NCBI GenBank assembly: GCA_002914805.1
Contig: JXTB01000596.1
Location: 85,061-149,060 of the forward strand
Direction of reading: 5' to 3'
DNA: 64,000 nucleotides
DNA from: Parasponia andersonii
Taxonomy: Eukaryota > Streptophyta > Magnoliopsida > Rosales > Cannabaceae
Position 1 is the stretch's first letter. Each line of letters starts with the position of its first letter. A program made the position numbers and the translations under genes. Of the stretch, positions 23,101 through 37,100 are shown one piece after another. A model generated the notes under the pieces. The model saw only the letters and a list, made by a program, of their open reading frames with translations, ran no database searches and was not told the DNA's origin.

Positions 23101-26100
23101 TTAGGCATTCCACGTGTTTGGCAGACTCTTCCCAGTCTTGAGTTCTTTCAGGATATATACACCATTGTCAAGCGTCTTGATTACCTCATAAGGCCCGACC
23201 CAGTTAGAGTCTAGCTTCGAGGAATTCCCCATTCTGACCTTCAAGACCCAATTGCCGGCGTTAAATCGACGAGCGCTAACCTTCTTTGCATAGTAGGACC
23301 TGGCCTGTTGATGGTATGAGGCCAGGTGGACCCAGGCCATGTCCTTTGTTTCTTCCAGGAGGTCTGTTTTGCAGCTTAGCTGCTGCTCGTTCAGTGAGGT
23401 ATCTCTCATCACTTTGGAGTGAAGGGTCGGGAGGCCAATCTCTGTCAGGACCACAGCTTCTGACCCGTAGACCATGGCGAATGGTGTTCTTCCCGTCGAC
23501 CTACGCTCTGTGGTTTGATGGGCCCACATGACAGCCAGTAGCTTTTCTAACCACCCCCCTTTGGCCTCCTACAAGTTCTTTTTATATTGCTGAATATGGC
23601 CTTATTTATTGCTTCTGCTTGGCCATTCCCCTGAGAGTAATTTACGGATGAGAAGCTGAGCCTTATATCATACAACTCACACAGCTCCTTTAGCTTCGAG
23701 TTCTAGAACTGCGTGCCGTGATCGGCGTGTATCTCTCTCGGGATCCCGTACCGACAGATTATGTTTTTCCAAAAGAAGTTAATCGTGTCTGCCTTGTTGA
23801 TGGTTACGTAGGCTTCAGCTTCTACCCATTTGGTGAAATAATCAGTGGCCAGCAGGACATACATTTTTCCCCTTGAACTTCTGGGGAGTTTTCCGATGAT
23901 GTCCAGACCCCATTTAGTGAAAGGCCAAGAATTTATGTTAGAATAGAGTTCCTTCATGGGTTAGCACTTCACAGGGGCGAACCTCTGGCACTTATCACAT
24001 TTCTTGATAAACTGGGCCACCTTGGTCATCATGTATGGCCAGAAGTACTCGGCAGTCAATGCCTTATGAGCGAGGCTACGTCCGCCAGAGTGGTTGCCAC
24101 AGGCTCCTTCGTGGATTTCCTCCATCAGTTTCTGCGCCTTAATGGGGCCTATGCACCTCAGCATTGGTCCCATCATTGATCTCCTATACAATCGGTCCGC
24201 CACCATAGAATACCGGGCAGCCTTCAGTCTGATTGACCTCGCTTTTTGGGGGTCTACGGGCAGGTTCCACGACACCAGATATTGGGTGATGGGTCTCATC
24301 CAGCCCTCATCCTCAGAGTCGGCTGCAAATACGTGGCGCACAGGGGCTTCAAAGGGGCCTTTTACGTTTTCTACCTCTGGCAGAATCTCCGTATGTTCGG
24401 TTGCTCCCCCTATCGACATGCTTTTATCTAATTCATCGGCCTTTTGGTTCATCTCCCTAGGTATTTATCCAATATCGAACCTGCTGAAACGGGCTTTCGC
24501 CCCCATTACCCAGGAGAATTACCTATGCAACCTTGGCTCTTTTACTTCGAAGTCTCGCCTAACCTGACCCACGATCATCTGTGAGTCAGTTTTTACCACG
24601 ATGTCCTCCACTCCGAAGTGCAAAGCCAATTCAAGGCCTTGTAGCAGCGCCTCGTACTCCGCCTCATTATTCGTCGCCTAGAAACCGAGCCTCAAAGCTT
24701 TCTCTACCTTGAGTCCTGCCGGGGTCTACAAGACTATCCCGATACCCGACCCCGAGGCATTCGTGGATCCGTCGGTATAGAGGGTCTAGGCTAAAGGAGT
24801 GTGAGGCGGGGACATTTGAAGCGGGTCGTGCAGCTCGCCGAAGGACTGGATTTCCACCAAGAAGTCCACCATGACTTGCCTTTTCTTTGCTATTCGAGGC
24901 CGATATTCGATGTCGTATATCCCCAGCTCGATGGCCCACTTGGTTGGTCGTCCCGATAGGTCCAGCTTGGCCAAGATTTACCGGATGGAGAAATCTGTAT
25001 ACAACGTTACCGGGTGCGGCTCGAAGTATTGCCTGAGTCTCTTCTTAACGTTGACCAAAGCTAGGACCAGTCTCTCCACCATACTATATCGTGTTTCGGC
25101 ATCCAAGAGCATGCGACTCATGTAAAACACAGGCTTCTGCTTGCCGTCTTCCTCAACGAGCAACACGGCACTGATCGCTACTTCAGACACTGCCAAATAT
25201 GCGTACAGGCACTATGCCCTTCTGCTGGGGAAGCTAGGATAGGTGGATGACTTAAGTACAGCTTGAGCTCTGTCAGCGCCCTATCCTGCTCCTCCCCCCA
25301 GATAACCGTGGGGCTTTTCTTTATGCACTAGAAGAAGGTCTTACATCGGTCGGACATCTTGGAGATAAAACGGCTGAGGGTGGCTATCTTCTCGATTAGG
25401 CACTGGATCTCCCGAATAGTCGAGGGCCTTTTCTTGTCTGCGATAGAGGACAACTGGGTCGGCTTGGCCTCGATGCCCCTTCTGCTCATGATGTGTCCCA
25501 AGAACTGGCCAAAGGACACCCAAACACGCACTTATTGGGGTTCAGACGTATTCGGTATCGCCTCAGGATTTGAAAACATTCATCTAGGTGTTCCAGATGG
25601 TCTGAGGCCTCCTTGCTCTTTACGACCATGTCGTCGATGTGGACTTCCATCGTCTTCCCGAGCGGCCCAGCAAACATTTTTTTCATGAGCCTTAGGTAGA
25701 TCGCCCCTGCATTCTTCAAGCCGAAAGGCATGCACCTATAACAGTTCAGACCTCGCTCCGTGATGAACACCGTATGGATCTGGTCTTCCTCGTATAGAAG
25801 AATCTAGTTGTATCCAGAGTAGGCATCCAAGAAGCTCATCCTATCAAAGCCAGCCGTAGCATCGACCATTTGGTCGATCCTTGGCAAAGGGAAGCTGTCC
25901 TTCAGGCAGGCCTTATTTAGGTTAGTGAAGTATATGCAAGTGTGGTCATCGCCGTTTTTCTTCTTTACCACCACCGGGTTGGAGACCAAGCACGGGTATA
26001 CAAATTTCATGATCAGGCCGTTCTCCAGTAGCGTCTCTACTTCCTTATTGATCGCCCTATTTTTCTCTGGTATGAACCTTCGGGGCCTCTATCTGACCGG

Positions 26101-28488
26101 AGGGAAATTGGGGTCTGCATTCAATCGGTGGCAGGCATGTGCGGGGTATATCCTGGGCATGTCATCGTGGGACCACGCGAAGACATCTTTGTTCTACCTA
26201 AGGAATCCTAACAATTCGCTCTTTTCTTCCTCGGGCAGTAGGGTCCCGATTAAGACTGCCTTCCCCAGCTCTGCCTCTTTCAAAGGGACCGCCACCAGCT
26301 CCTCAATCGTGGATTCTAGCCCATCGGACTACTCTTCGATCCGCTTTATGTATGCCAGTAGGCGGTCCTTTGATTGCTATCTGTCCCCCGTTGAGGCGCT
26401 CGTGTTCGCTTCGGGCCCACTCAGGGCGATTGAAAAACATTTCTTCGGGGAAGCCTGGTCCCCTTTAACGTCTATCGTGTAAGTGTCATCCTTTGATAGA
26501 TATCTCAAGACCTGGTGAAGGGTGAAGGCGACCCTATGCATGGCGTGGATCCACCCTCTCCCTATGATGACATTGAAGGAAGATTAGCAGTCGAAGACGA
26601 CGAAATCCATGTCCAGGTATCTTTCTGCGGCGCAGACCTTTAGAGTCACGACGCCTAAGGGGCTGACCCTAGCACTGTTGAAGGCGAAAAGCGGCTGACA
26701 GGTCGGCCTGAGCGCATTTTGATCCAGGCCCATGCTCTCGAACGTGCTAATGAATAGGACATTGACACTGCTTCTGCTGTCGATTAGGACCCTCCCGACC
26801 AATGCGGAGTCAATCTGCAGCTTAATCACCAAGGGATCATTATGAGACAGGTGCATCGTGGTCAGGTCTTGCTGGGTGAAGGTGATGGGGGCGGCTGAGG
26901 CATAACTTTCTTCCGTCGTCATATGGTTCACGGAATGGCCCATCCCTCTCAGGCGCTTCACCCTTTCCTCCGTCCTCTTTCGGCACTTTTCCTTATCCTC
27001 CTGACCCTAGGTTGGTTCCGGTCTACCTATGATCATTAGAACTATCCTCAGAGTTTGTTCTCCTGACCTAGAGGCTTGGGTCTGCTTTCCCTTCTCGATT
27101 TTGACGGCATCTTCCTCCAACTGGTTCCCACCCATCTTCACGTACTACTTCAACTTTCTAGCTTGGATTGCCATCATAACCTGCGCATAAAGGATGCAAC
27201 AGTTGACGGTATCGTGCCTGTGATCTCTATGAAATTGGCAGTACCTGCTTCTATTTTTGATATGCTCAGGAACACCGGACTTGGCTGGGTCTTTGAAAAT
27301 GCCCCTGTCCTTGTTTTGAAGGCAGATCACGTCGATCGGCGTGTTGAGCTCATATTTTGGCAGAGAATCCTTAAACGTCTTCCTCCTCTTACCGCTCTCT
27401 TGACTGCCTCGAGCTGGGGCTTCCTGCTTCGGAGATGGCCCCTGTGCCGACACAGGCCTTTTCATTCCTTGCAGGACCGAGGTTTGTGCCAACGCCGTTG
27501 TTATCATGGTGGAGGCCTTGGGTGCTTTCTGGTGTCTTTCCAGCACCCTAAATACCCCCTCCGACTTTGCCTGGATATCTGCCATGTCGTACCGTAAATT
27601 CAATAGCAGATGGTCCGACATCATCGACCTTGGTTATAGGCCCCTGACGAACAAGCTCGCGGCTTGCACCAAGTCGGCATTGTGCACCGAGGACATTATC
27701 TCCAAAAAACGCGACAAGTATTCTCTTGGAGACTCGCTCGCAGATTGCTCCAACCAGTCAAGGTCTAGCATGGTTTTCTGCTGCCTCCAGGTGCCCGCGT
27801 ACTGCTTTAAGAATAGTTTGCAAAAGTCGTCGAACCCGTTTATAGACTTCTCTAAGAGTTATCTGAACCACAGTAGTGCCGACCCTACCAGGGTGATGGA
27901 GAAGACTTTGTAAGTCACAACCTCGTCCCTAGTCTCCAAGGCCATCTTCTGTTGGAAGTGGTATATGTGATCGAGGGGGTCAGTCTTTCCCTCGAATGGT
28001 CTGAAGGTTGGGATTGTGAAGTTCTTTGGCTTGCGCTCCAACTGGATCCAATCGGCGAAGGCCGTCCGATTGATTCCTCGCATGGTCTGTTCTGCCAGAT
28101 CATCGGGGGTCTGGTTGTGATGGGCTCCGAGCCTCTTACTTAGCTCTGCCATCATCTCTTGTTTCCAGTTGGGAAGTGCATCTATTGGGCCTTCCTGGTG
28201 CCTTTTGTCCAATGCTGCTCTGGCTTAGAAAGGCCTTGTCTAGCCCTGCCGCTCCCCCTACATCCGCGATCTGAATGGGACGGGGACTTCTATCAGCGGT
28301 TGGCCCCCGAACTCTTGTTGGACCTCTTCGTCAAAGTCCTCCCTTTGCTCGCTCCTGGCTTCGCTTGCCAACAGCTCTTCCAGGCGGGCGTTATCTCTGC
28401 GTACCTCCGCGACTTCGTCTTTTAAACTCAGGATAGCCTCATGGGCCATCTCTGCCTTCCGGTTTGTTTCTGTCAGGGTGGCAAGCAT
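23101..28488 (-). pseudogene. gag-pol remnants of Tat fossil 1
   Basis: Recognisable parts, right to left: gag with a coiled-coil start (about 28260-28490) and retrotransposon-gag core (about 27860-28210); CCHC/His-rich region (about 27150-27600); retropepsin-like protease (26584-26961, VLIDSRSSVNVLF); reverse transcriptase (about 25480-26010, including IDDMVVKSK); RNase H (about 24970-25200); archaeal-type RNase H (about 24450-24830); integrase with HHCC zinc domain (23961-24450, CDKCQRF) and catalytic core (about 23540-23957, FTKWVEAEAY); integrase C-terminal part (23101-23529, NWVGPYEVIK). The whole is a fossil with many breaks. Confidence 0.85.
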
Positions 28489-28679
28489 TTGGTCTAGCTT
28501 TTACTCCAGACCTGGTCGTGCTTCCCGGGAGCTCCCTTTGGCGTCACGACGTGTACTTCTGGTTGTCATTCTTGAGAGTGACATTCGACGTTGTATGGCT
28601 TTTTGTTCAGGGAGAGCGCGATCGTAGGGCTCCTGTTTCTTCTCTCGCACTCAACTGTTTCCCATAGACTGCGCCAAAC

Positions 28680-29474
28680 TGTTGGTGCTATTCTTACCAG
28701 CCGTCCACGTGTCTCTGAACTGCTGATGAGGTATTCACCAACTGTCCACGTATTCTTTGTTATCCCAGAATGTCTTTAGCTTCAGGCTGAGACAGAGAGG
28801 CAGGGGTGGCCACCTGCAAAGACTCTCTGATGCTTAAGTCAGTGATTTATCCCTGAGACTGAACAGTAAGGATTTAGTTTTTCTCTTGTAAACATTTTTT
28901 TTTGTATATTGTCTCCATCTCTAGTGAGGAAACAAGGCTTATATATATAATCCTAGAACTAGGAGCTTTCTGGCTCTTAATCCCAGGATCGAGTACCTTT
29001 TTCCATCATGACTTACTCCAAAAATCACAGGTCGTGATTACTGTGACCTCCCTTGTATCGTCACGGCATGTTTTCCGCCGTCCCCTACGACTCCAGCCTG
29101 TCGGGGGTGAGATTTGACAAACTACTGCTCTATCAGGACGATTTGTCCAATGCACGCACCTACCCAGGATCGCATTAAATGCTTTGTCTGGGTCTGGAGC
29201 GGTGAGTTGCTTCCCACAGTATTCTTGCGGAAGACCCTTGAGGCTCCCGATCCCCAGCTGTCGAGGTAAGAATCGGACTGGACCGAATCCATCCAGGATC
29301 TGGGATGGGTTCAGCCTTGGCCTCAGACAGTCCATGGGCCTATACAGTACCACGTGCGACTCGCGTGGCCTTTAATCAGTCACTCTGGACATGTGTTGGA
29401 CGATGTACCCCGTTTGTGACATGTTCTGCCACTTAATCGTCTACGTAGTGTATGTTTTAGGAATGGATCCAACA
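28680..29474 (-). repeat. 5' LTR of Tat fossil 1
   Basis: Direct repeat of 16138-16930. The adjoining internal sequence at 28660-28679 reads, on the minus strand, as AGTTTGGCGCAGTCTATGGG, the same kind of primer-binding site as next to the 5' LTR of fossil 2. This fixes the direction of the element. Confidence 0.9.
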
Positions 29475-32400
29475 CATACTTAGTATATAAACTAAAACTA
29501 ATATATAATAGAATATCAAAATATAAAAATACATGTACTGGGACATGTAACTATAAAAAAAATAAATCGACGTCTATTAAAATGAAGTGTACAATAAAAA
29601 GACATACACTCTAGTTTCCCTATACCCTTTCTCTTCCGTCTCCTCTGTGTATGGGCCTCACGTGGGCCTTCTCTCTCCTTTTTAACTTTTGGTATTTTCG
29701 AAGTAGTAGTTATAAAGAAAAAAGAAAAGTATTGGTTTTGTCGTAGTTTTTTGTTTTCTTTAGAAAAAGTTATTATAAATCTAATGCTAACCACCAAAAC
29801 TGTTCCACAGTCTAAATTTCTTTCTTTTTTTTTTTTTTTCCCGCCTAAGAAGTAGGTAGATCTAGACTTTAAACCTCAATGCTGAAGCTAGGTTTGGCAG
29901 CTAATAATTTATGCACGTTTTCTCAGATTCCTTTTTTTTTTTTCCCCCTCTTAAAAGTTGAAGGCCATTTATCTGATTACAAATGGCTTCTCTTAGTTTG
30001 CTTCTTTGGCTCTCAATTTTTTTTTTTTTCGAAATAAAAGAACACAAATAATTCTACAGAGAAACTTTTGTCCAAATAAATTAAATAAAAGAGTCATTAA
30101 ATTATAAAATATTTTCAAGAACTTAAAATTACTATAATATACTTGTGAAAAGAAGTACAAAGCTTACCATTAAGCAAGATTGTTCTAGGTTATATTCTCT
30201 GTTCTTCTTTAATCAATATGCTGACTTTTGGTTAATTTAATGCTAATTTAATTCCCATAAACCTTTTTTTTTGGTAATTATATATTTATTGAATAAGGAC
30301 AAAATGTAGTAGAGTGGAATTAATGTGAGTTGTGAACGTTCTGTAAAATTGGGTTACATTTTTTAAAGTTTTGGGTTGGGGTACAGTGGACGCACTCATG
30401 CATGGGGATCGAGGACCCAAACTCTAACCCAATGGAGAGGCCCAGCCAATGCGTGGGCTTAGGTGAGAGGAGCGTAGGCGTAGGACCCATAAGAATATGA
30501 GATGCGACAAGGTGGGGCCGTGGTCACATTGCTGTGGCCCAATAAGGGCCCGCCGCGTTGGTAAACGAGCCTAGTGAGTGGTGAGAACCGGAGTCTGACC
30601 AGGTCGTCAGGCAGAGATGGGCGAGTCATCTGTCACCTGACTCGCCACCCGACTCAGTCACTCGACTCGCCTTCGAAAACGACCGATTGGACTGGATTCC
30701 TTGTTGTCCATATTCCCCTTCTTTGCCTCGTTTCTATATGTCCTTATGCCTTATCTCCCGTTTCTAGTTATTAATTTATCCCCACCGTGTTTCTCCTCTC
30801 CAAATTATTATTATAATCTATAATTTATAACACCTGGAAAGGGGTTAAAAAAAAAAAAGAAGTATTTTCGTGGTGCTTGTGCGATTCTATTATTCAACAT
30901 GTTCTTTTAAAATTCTTTGATCCTCAGGTGGTTTAGGATTTTTAGGGTGTGTTATTAAGTAGGATAAGAGGGATTCGAACTCTAGTTAAAAGCAAAAATG
31001 GCTCTAAACTCAAACCCAAAAAAAAAAAAAGGTAAAAAAAATCTTTGACAGAGAGTACCTAAATTTTCACCAACACAAAAGAGTAATATTTGAATATATG
31101 GTGGTTTGCTTGTACAAAATTTAATTACATTTCTCCTTTTTGATAATTAATTACTTAGTTTCTTCAGCAAAAAAAAAAAAAAATTAGAAAAAAAGAAAAA
31201 ACTTGTTATACATCTTTTATTTTGGCAATAGTAAAATATTTGCGCAGTTGGCAGAATTTCGGGAAAAATAAAACTGTCATCCTCTATGTCATATCAAAAT
31301 TATAATAACACGCCTTTAAACAACATCATAAAAAAAATTTTATTTTATTACGAGTTATTTTTCTTATTTGACTGACTACTCATCTCTGGCATATTTAGGA
31401 AAAACTTTCTGAAGTAGAGTTTATAGATGCGTTGTTTTAGAGTATGTTTGGTATGGGAGAAGGGTGGAGGGAAATACCAAATATATTTTTTGGTAGGAAC
31501 GATTGGAGGAGGGAGAGGAGACGAGAGGAGGAGACATTAGGAATCCTTTTGGACCCACTAAAATCAATTCTTTCTCATTATAAGTATTAGAGAAAAGAAA
31601 AAGAAATATTGGGTAAGTTGACTAATTTATTCTCGAAAAATATTCTTAAAAAAATAATAAAATAAATAATATGAGATGAGTGGAAAGGAGCAGAAAAAGA
31701 GGACTGGAGGAGGGAAAATGTCTCTCTCTCCCTTTGGAATGCTATTACGCACTATCAATATATGATGAAAGTGAGGAGTCTATTACACTGGAAGATGTTT
31801 GATGCTACCACTCGCAACAAGTCTGATATTCATGGCAGCAATATTCATGACTTATATTCAAACATGAGACTTAGTATCAGAGTTCTCCTAAGGGTTAAAA
31901 ATGTTGGTCTAAATCTTTTTGAAATCAGATGCGTTGATAATGATCGACTGCTATTCAATATAATCTATTAATGTGAAGTTCATAATTTTATAATAATGGA
32001 TTTATTACCTAAAAAAAATTGAAAAAAAAAAAGAAGAAAAGATTATACAAATACCCTCATTGCTTAAGTTTTTTACTAAAACTTCATTTTCCACCATCAA
32101 AATTTTCCTTTGAAAATAGGGCATTTGTAGTAAAACAACAATTGCTTGTTTATATAACTGAATAGTGAAATTTTCTTTTAAAAAAAAAAAAAAATTCTTT
32201 TTAAGCTTAGATGTTGTTAGTGTATTTAATTTTGGTCAAAGGTTATTAAAGTAATTTCGACTTAAAATAGAAAGTTTTAACATACTTTCTCTTATCGGTA
32301 CAATAAACTTTTGATCGAAGAATAATGTCACTCCAATAGTATTGATCTTTCAACTCATGTTCAAAATGGTGGAGGGAAAAAAAAAAAACTAATGAATCTA

Positions 32401-33344
32401 TTCATCTTGAGGTAAAGAGTCCTAAAGATTCGTTTAAACTATAACCAACTTGAAGAGTTCCGCATTTCTTTATCTTTCTTTGTTCTACATTTAAAATCTA
32501 CTCACTTTAAGTTTTCATGGTGAAAGAGATACTGATTTTGAACTTCTACCGAATCGTTTGAATATGATTTGTATAAACTCATCTTCATGTTTGCCTTTCT
32601 TTCGTTCATTTAATATTCTTTATTTTTTCTAGGCACCACGTCAACATGTTTGATTATTTTACAACGAACAGAAAATGGAAGAAAAATTGCTTATTCCGTA
32701 CACTGCAGCACTAATACTATATGCGTATGTGTATGGTATTTTAATAATTTACATTTAATGATGATAATTCGATCAATTAATCGTTTGTCCAGGAACCAAG
32801 TTATATCTTAATTTTTTTCTTCCGAGATTACTATTGTTATAGAAGACTTTTGTGATAGATAATACGTAATTGTTTAGTAACTAAATTATAGTAAAATGTG
32901 TAATGTTATAGATCCCAATTATTGTCCCAAATGTTAATATTAAAAACATGTTGTATGTGACTTATAACATTTCAATTGATTGATATTATTTATTTGTAGT
33001 AAAAGTTTTAATATACGGTGATAATATGCCACATGTCTTATTAGTAAAAATTTGGGATCTTAGCATTATTTTGGTGGAATAATATGCAAATTTGATAATC
33101 TTATTCGCATTATAGTGAAATAATATGCAAACATATTCGTGCTCATTCAATTGTACACAAAGGCGAATGTCCAGACCAATCGAGTGAATCACATGTATAT
33201 TTATTCAGTTAGACAATCCAGATAATCAATTTAGTCGAAGGCATGAACTGTTGTTAGTAAAAGACGAGGTCTAACTCTAATGGATAGCTTGTGGTAGGTA
33301 TGAATGACAACGTAGCGAATGAAGTATGATTTTTCAATTATTAT
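29475..33344. other. Spacer between the two Tat fossils
   Basis: Mostly AT-rich, with homopolymer runs. A less AT-rich island at about 30390-30800 contains several GACTCGCC/GACTCA motifs (30630-30672) but no convincing ORF. The open frames at 29516-29797, 30574-30774 and 31762-31971 show no family features. No gene is supported. Confidence 0.4.
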
Positions 33345-34170
33345 TGTGGGACTCGTTCCTAAATCATACACCACGTGGATGATTAAGCGGCAGAACAGGT
33401 CACAAACAGGGCTCACTATCCGACAGGTGTCGTGAGTAATTAGCTAAAGGCCACGCAGGTAACACATAATACCACATCGACCATTGCGCTGTCTGAGGTT
33501 AGGGCCGAGCCCATCACAGACTCTGGACAGACTCGGCCCAGTCCGACCCTTACCTCGACAGCTGGGGGGTCGGAAGCCCCCAGGGTCTTCCACCAGAATA
33601 CAGTGGAAAACAACTCACAACTCCAGACCCAAACAGAGCATTCAATGCGATCGTGGGTAGGTGTGCGCAAGGGGCAAGCCGTCCTGACAGAACGGTGATT
33701 TGTCCAAATCTCACCCCTGACAGACTCAAGCCATAGGAGGCAGTAGAAATCAGGCTACAATGATACAGAGGAGATCACGGTAATCTCGGCCCGTGACCTC
33801 TGAGAAAAACTTTGAAGAAAAAAGTACTCAGTCCTGAGATTGAGACCGAGATGGTTCACAATCTCAGGACTATATATATATGAGCCATACGTTCTCGAAT
33901 GGGGCATGTACACATACAAAAAGAGATATTTAAAAGTTTACAAGCAAGAAACAAATATATACTCATATAGAACTAAATCCTTGCTACCTTGAATCAAAGA
34001 AAGGCCACTGACTTAAGCATCGGAGAGTCTTTACAGGTGGCCACCCCTGCCTCTCCGACCCTGCCTGAAGTTCAGAATACTTTGGAATAGCAAGGACACG
34101 TGGACAGTTAGAGGACGCATCATCAGCGATTCAAAGACATGTGGACTGCTGGTGAGAAACCGCTCCAACA
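33345..34170 (+). repeat. 5' LTR of Tat fossil 2
   Basis: Matches 44244-45070 throughout, including CACCACGTGG near the start and a TATATATATATGAGCC box near 33870 that could be its TATA region. Confidence 0.93.
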
Positions 34171-34197
34171 GTTTGGCACCGTCTGTGGGAACAACGG

Positions 34198-37100
34198 TTG
34201 AGCGTGAGAAAAAGAGTAGGAGACTCACGATTGCGCTCTCTACGAACAAAAGGCCATACAACGTCGGATGACACCCTCGAGGATGAAAACCAGGAGCACA
34301 CGTCCCGACGCCGAAGGGAGCTCTCGAGAAGCACGACTAGATCTGAAGCAGAAGCTGAATCAGATGCTCGCCGCCTTGACGGAAGCAAACCGGAAGGCAG
34401 AGATGGCCCACAAGGCCGTCCTGGGTTTGAGGAACGAAGTCGCAGAGGTACACAGAGATAACGCCCGCCTCGAAGGGCTGTTGGCGAGCGAAGACAGGAG
34501 CCAGCAGAGAGAGGATTTTGACGAAGAGGTCCAACAAGAATTCGGAAGCCAACCGCGAGGAGAAGTTCCTACCCCATCCAGATCACGGATGCACGGGGCG
34601 TGGCAAAGCTAGTCGAGACCCTTCCAAGCCAGGAGGTCGCATCCACCCTCCACCAGGTCTTAAGATGTCTATCAAAGGATGGTACCTATACGATAGACAT
34701 CAAGGGAGACCAGATCTCCGCAAGGAAATGCTTCTCAACCACCCTGAGGGGATCCGACGCGAGTGCAAGTACCTCGACCGAGGACGGATAGCAATCAAAA
34801 AATCGCCTGTCAGCTTACATGAAGTAGATCGAAGAGGAGTCTGACGGTCCAGAATCCACGATCGAGGAGCTGGTAGCGGTCTCTTTGAATGAGGCAGAAC
34901 CGACGAAGGTGGTTCTAATTAGAGCCTTATTGCCCGAGCAACAACGAGATGTTGGGATTCTTGAAGCAGAACGAGGACGTCTTCGCATGGTCCCACGACG
35001 ACATGCCCGGGATAGACCCCGCGCACACCTGCCACCGGCTAAACATAGACCCCAATTTTCCTTCAGTCAAGTAGAAACCCAGAAGGTTCACGCCAGAGAA
35101 AAACAGGGCTATCAATAAGGAGGTGGAAAAGCTACTGGAGAACGATCTGATCAGGAATACGTGTACCCGTGTTTGGTCTCCAACCCGGTGGTGGTGAAAA
35201 AGAAAAACGGCGATGACCGTATTTGCATAGACTTCACCAACCTGAACAAGGCCTGTCCGAAGGATAGCTTCCCCCTGCCAAGAATCGACCAAATGGTAGA
35301 TGCGATGGCGGGATTCAACAGAATGAGCTTTTTAGATGCCTACTCTGGGTACAACCAGATTCCCATGTACGCAGAAGACCAGATCCACACGGCTTTATCA
35401 CGGAGCGTGGTCTGTACTGCTACAGGCGTATGCCATTTGGCTTGAAGAACGCGGAGGAAACCTATCAAAGGTTCATGAATAAGATGTTCGCCGGGCTATT
35501 AGGGAAGACTATAGAGGTCTATATTGATGATATGGTCGTGAAGAGCAGAGAAGATTCAGACCATCTGAGACACCTAGACGAATATTTTCAGACTCTAAGG
35601 CAATATCGGATGCATCTGAATCCCAAGAAATGTGTGTTTGGGGTGTCCTCCAGTCAATTCCTGGGACATATCATGAGCAGGAGGGGTATTGAGGCAAACC
35701 CGACCCAGCTGACCTCGATCGTAAATGTGCAGAGACCCTCGACCATTCGGGAGGTCCAACGCCTGGCCAGGAAGATAGCCGCTCTCAGCCGATTCGTCTC
35801 CAAGATGTCTGACCAATGCAAGCCTTTCTTCCAATGCTTGAAGAAAAGCTCTACTGTCATCTGGGGGGAGGAACAAGATAGGGCACTGACAGATCTCAAG
35901 CTGTATTTGAGTCACCCACCTATCCTGGCTTCCCCAGCAGAGGGAGAGCGCCTGTACTATTTAGCGGTATCCAAAGTAGCGATCAGCGCCGAACTGTTCA
36001 TCGAGGAAGACGGCAAATAGAAACCAGTGTTTTATATAAGCCGCATGCTCCTGGATGCCGAGACACGATATAGTGTGGCAGAAAAGCTAGTTCTCGCTCT
36101 GGTCAACGCTAAAAAGAAACTCCGATAGTACTTTGAGGCACACTCGGTCACCGTGTATACGAATTTCCCTATCCGGTAAATTTTGGCCAAGCCAGATCTA
36201 TCAGGACGACTGACCAACTGAGCCATCGAACTAGAAATATACGACATTAAGTATCGGCCTCGGACGGCGAAGAAAGGACAAGTCATGGCGGATTTCTTGG
36301 TAGAAATCAAATCCTTCGGCGAGCTGCATGACCCATCTCAGATGTCTCAACTTCGCCCCCCTTCAGCATGGACGTTCTATACTGACGGATCCACAAATAC
36401 CTCAGGGTCAGGTATCGGGATAGTCCTGCAGACCCCAACGGGTCTCAGAGTTGAGAAGGCATTGAGGCTCGGCTTCCAGGCGACTAACAATGGGGCGGAG
36501 TACGAGGCATTGCTGCAAGGCCTTGAGCTGGCACTGCACTTCGGAGTGGAGAATATCACAGTAAAGACCGACTCACAGTTGATCGCGGGTCAGGTCAAGG
36601 GAAGCTTCGAAGTAAAAGAACCGAGGTTGCATAGGTACTTCTCTAAGGTAATGGGGGCAAAAGCTCGCTTTGACAATTTCAATATCGAACTGATCCCCAG
36701 GGAGATGAACCAGAGGGCCGACAAGCTAGCTAAGAGTGCGTCAATCGGGGGTACGGCTGGAAGCACAGAAGTCCTCCTAGAAGGCGGGAGCATGGAGGAC
36801 CCCCCGCAGACCCCTGCGCACCATGTGTTCGCAACCGGAACTGCTGACAAAGGGTGGATGGAACCCATCACCCAGTATTTGACATTGGGGAACCTACTCG
36901 CGGACCCTCGAGAAGCAAGGTCGGTCAGGTTGAAGGCTGTCAGGTACTCGATGGTGGGGGAACAACTATACAAGAGATCGACAATAGGTCCAATGCTGCA
37001 GTACATAGGTCCCGTCGAAGCGCAAAAGCTAATGGAGGAAATCCACGAGGGAGTATGTGGCAACTACTCTGGCGGACGCAGCCTCACCCACAAGGCTCTA

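Larger units (their letters stand above)
16138..29474 (-). mobile_element. Tat-lineage Ty3/gypsy LTR fossil 1
   Basis: A 13.3-kb element reading right to left. Its LTRs of about 794 bp (28680-29474 is the 5' LTR, 16138-16930 the 3' LTR) start TGTTGG on this strand and end in CCCACA or CCAACA. The flanking 5-mers TATAC/CATAC look like a slightly decayed target duplication. In order of transcription the parts are gag, protease, reverse transcriptase, RNase H, a second archaeal-type RNase H, integrase, tandem-repeat arrays, an antisense gene, and the 3' LTR. The double RNase H and the long 3' region with antisense ORF are hallmarks of the Tat lineage (Ogre, Retand, Grande kin). The coding part is broken in many places. 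By eye the LTRs agree at about nine sites in ten, so it is older than fossil 2, probably several million years. Confidence 0.9.

Noticed and set aside
31435-31770. Purine-rich block as a possible hAT-type MITE
   Set aside because: The left end (GAGTATGTTTGGTATGGG) has no convincing inverted partner on the right.
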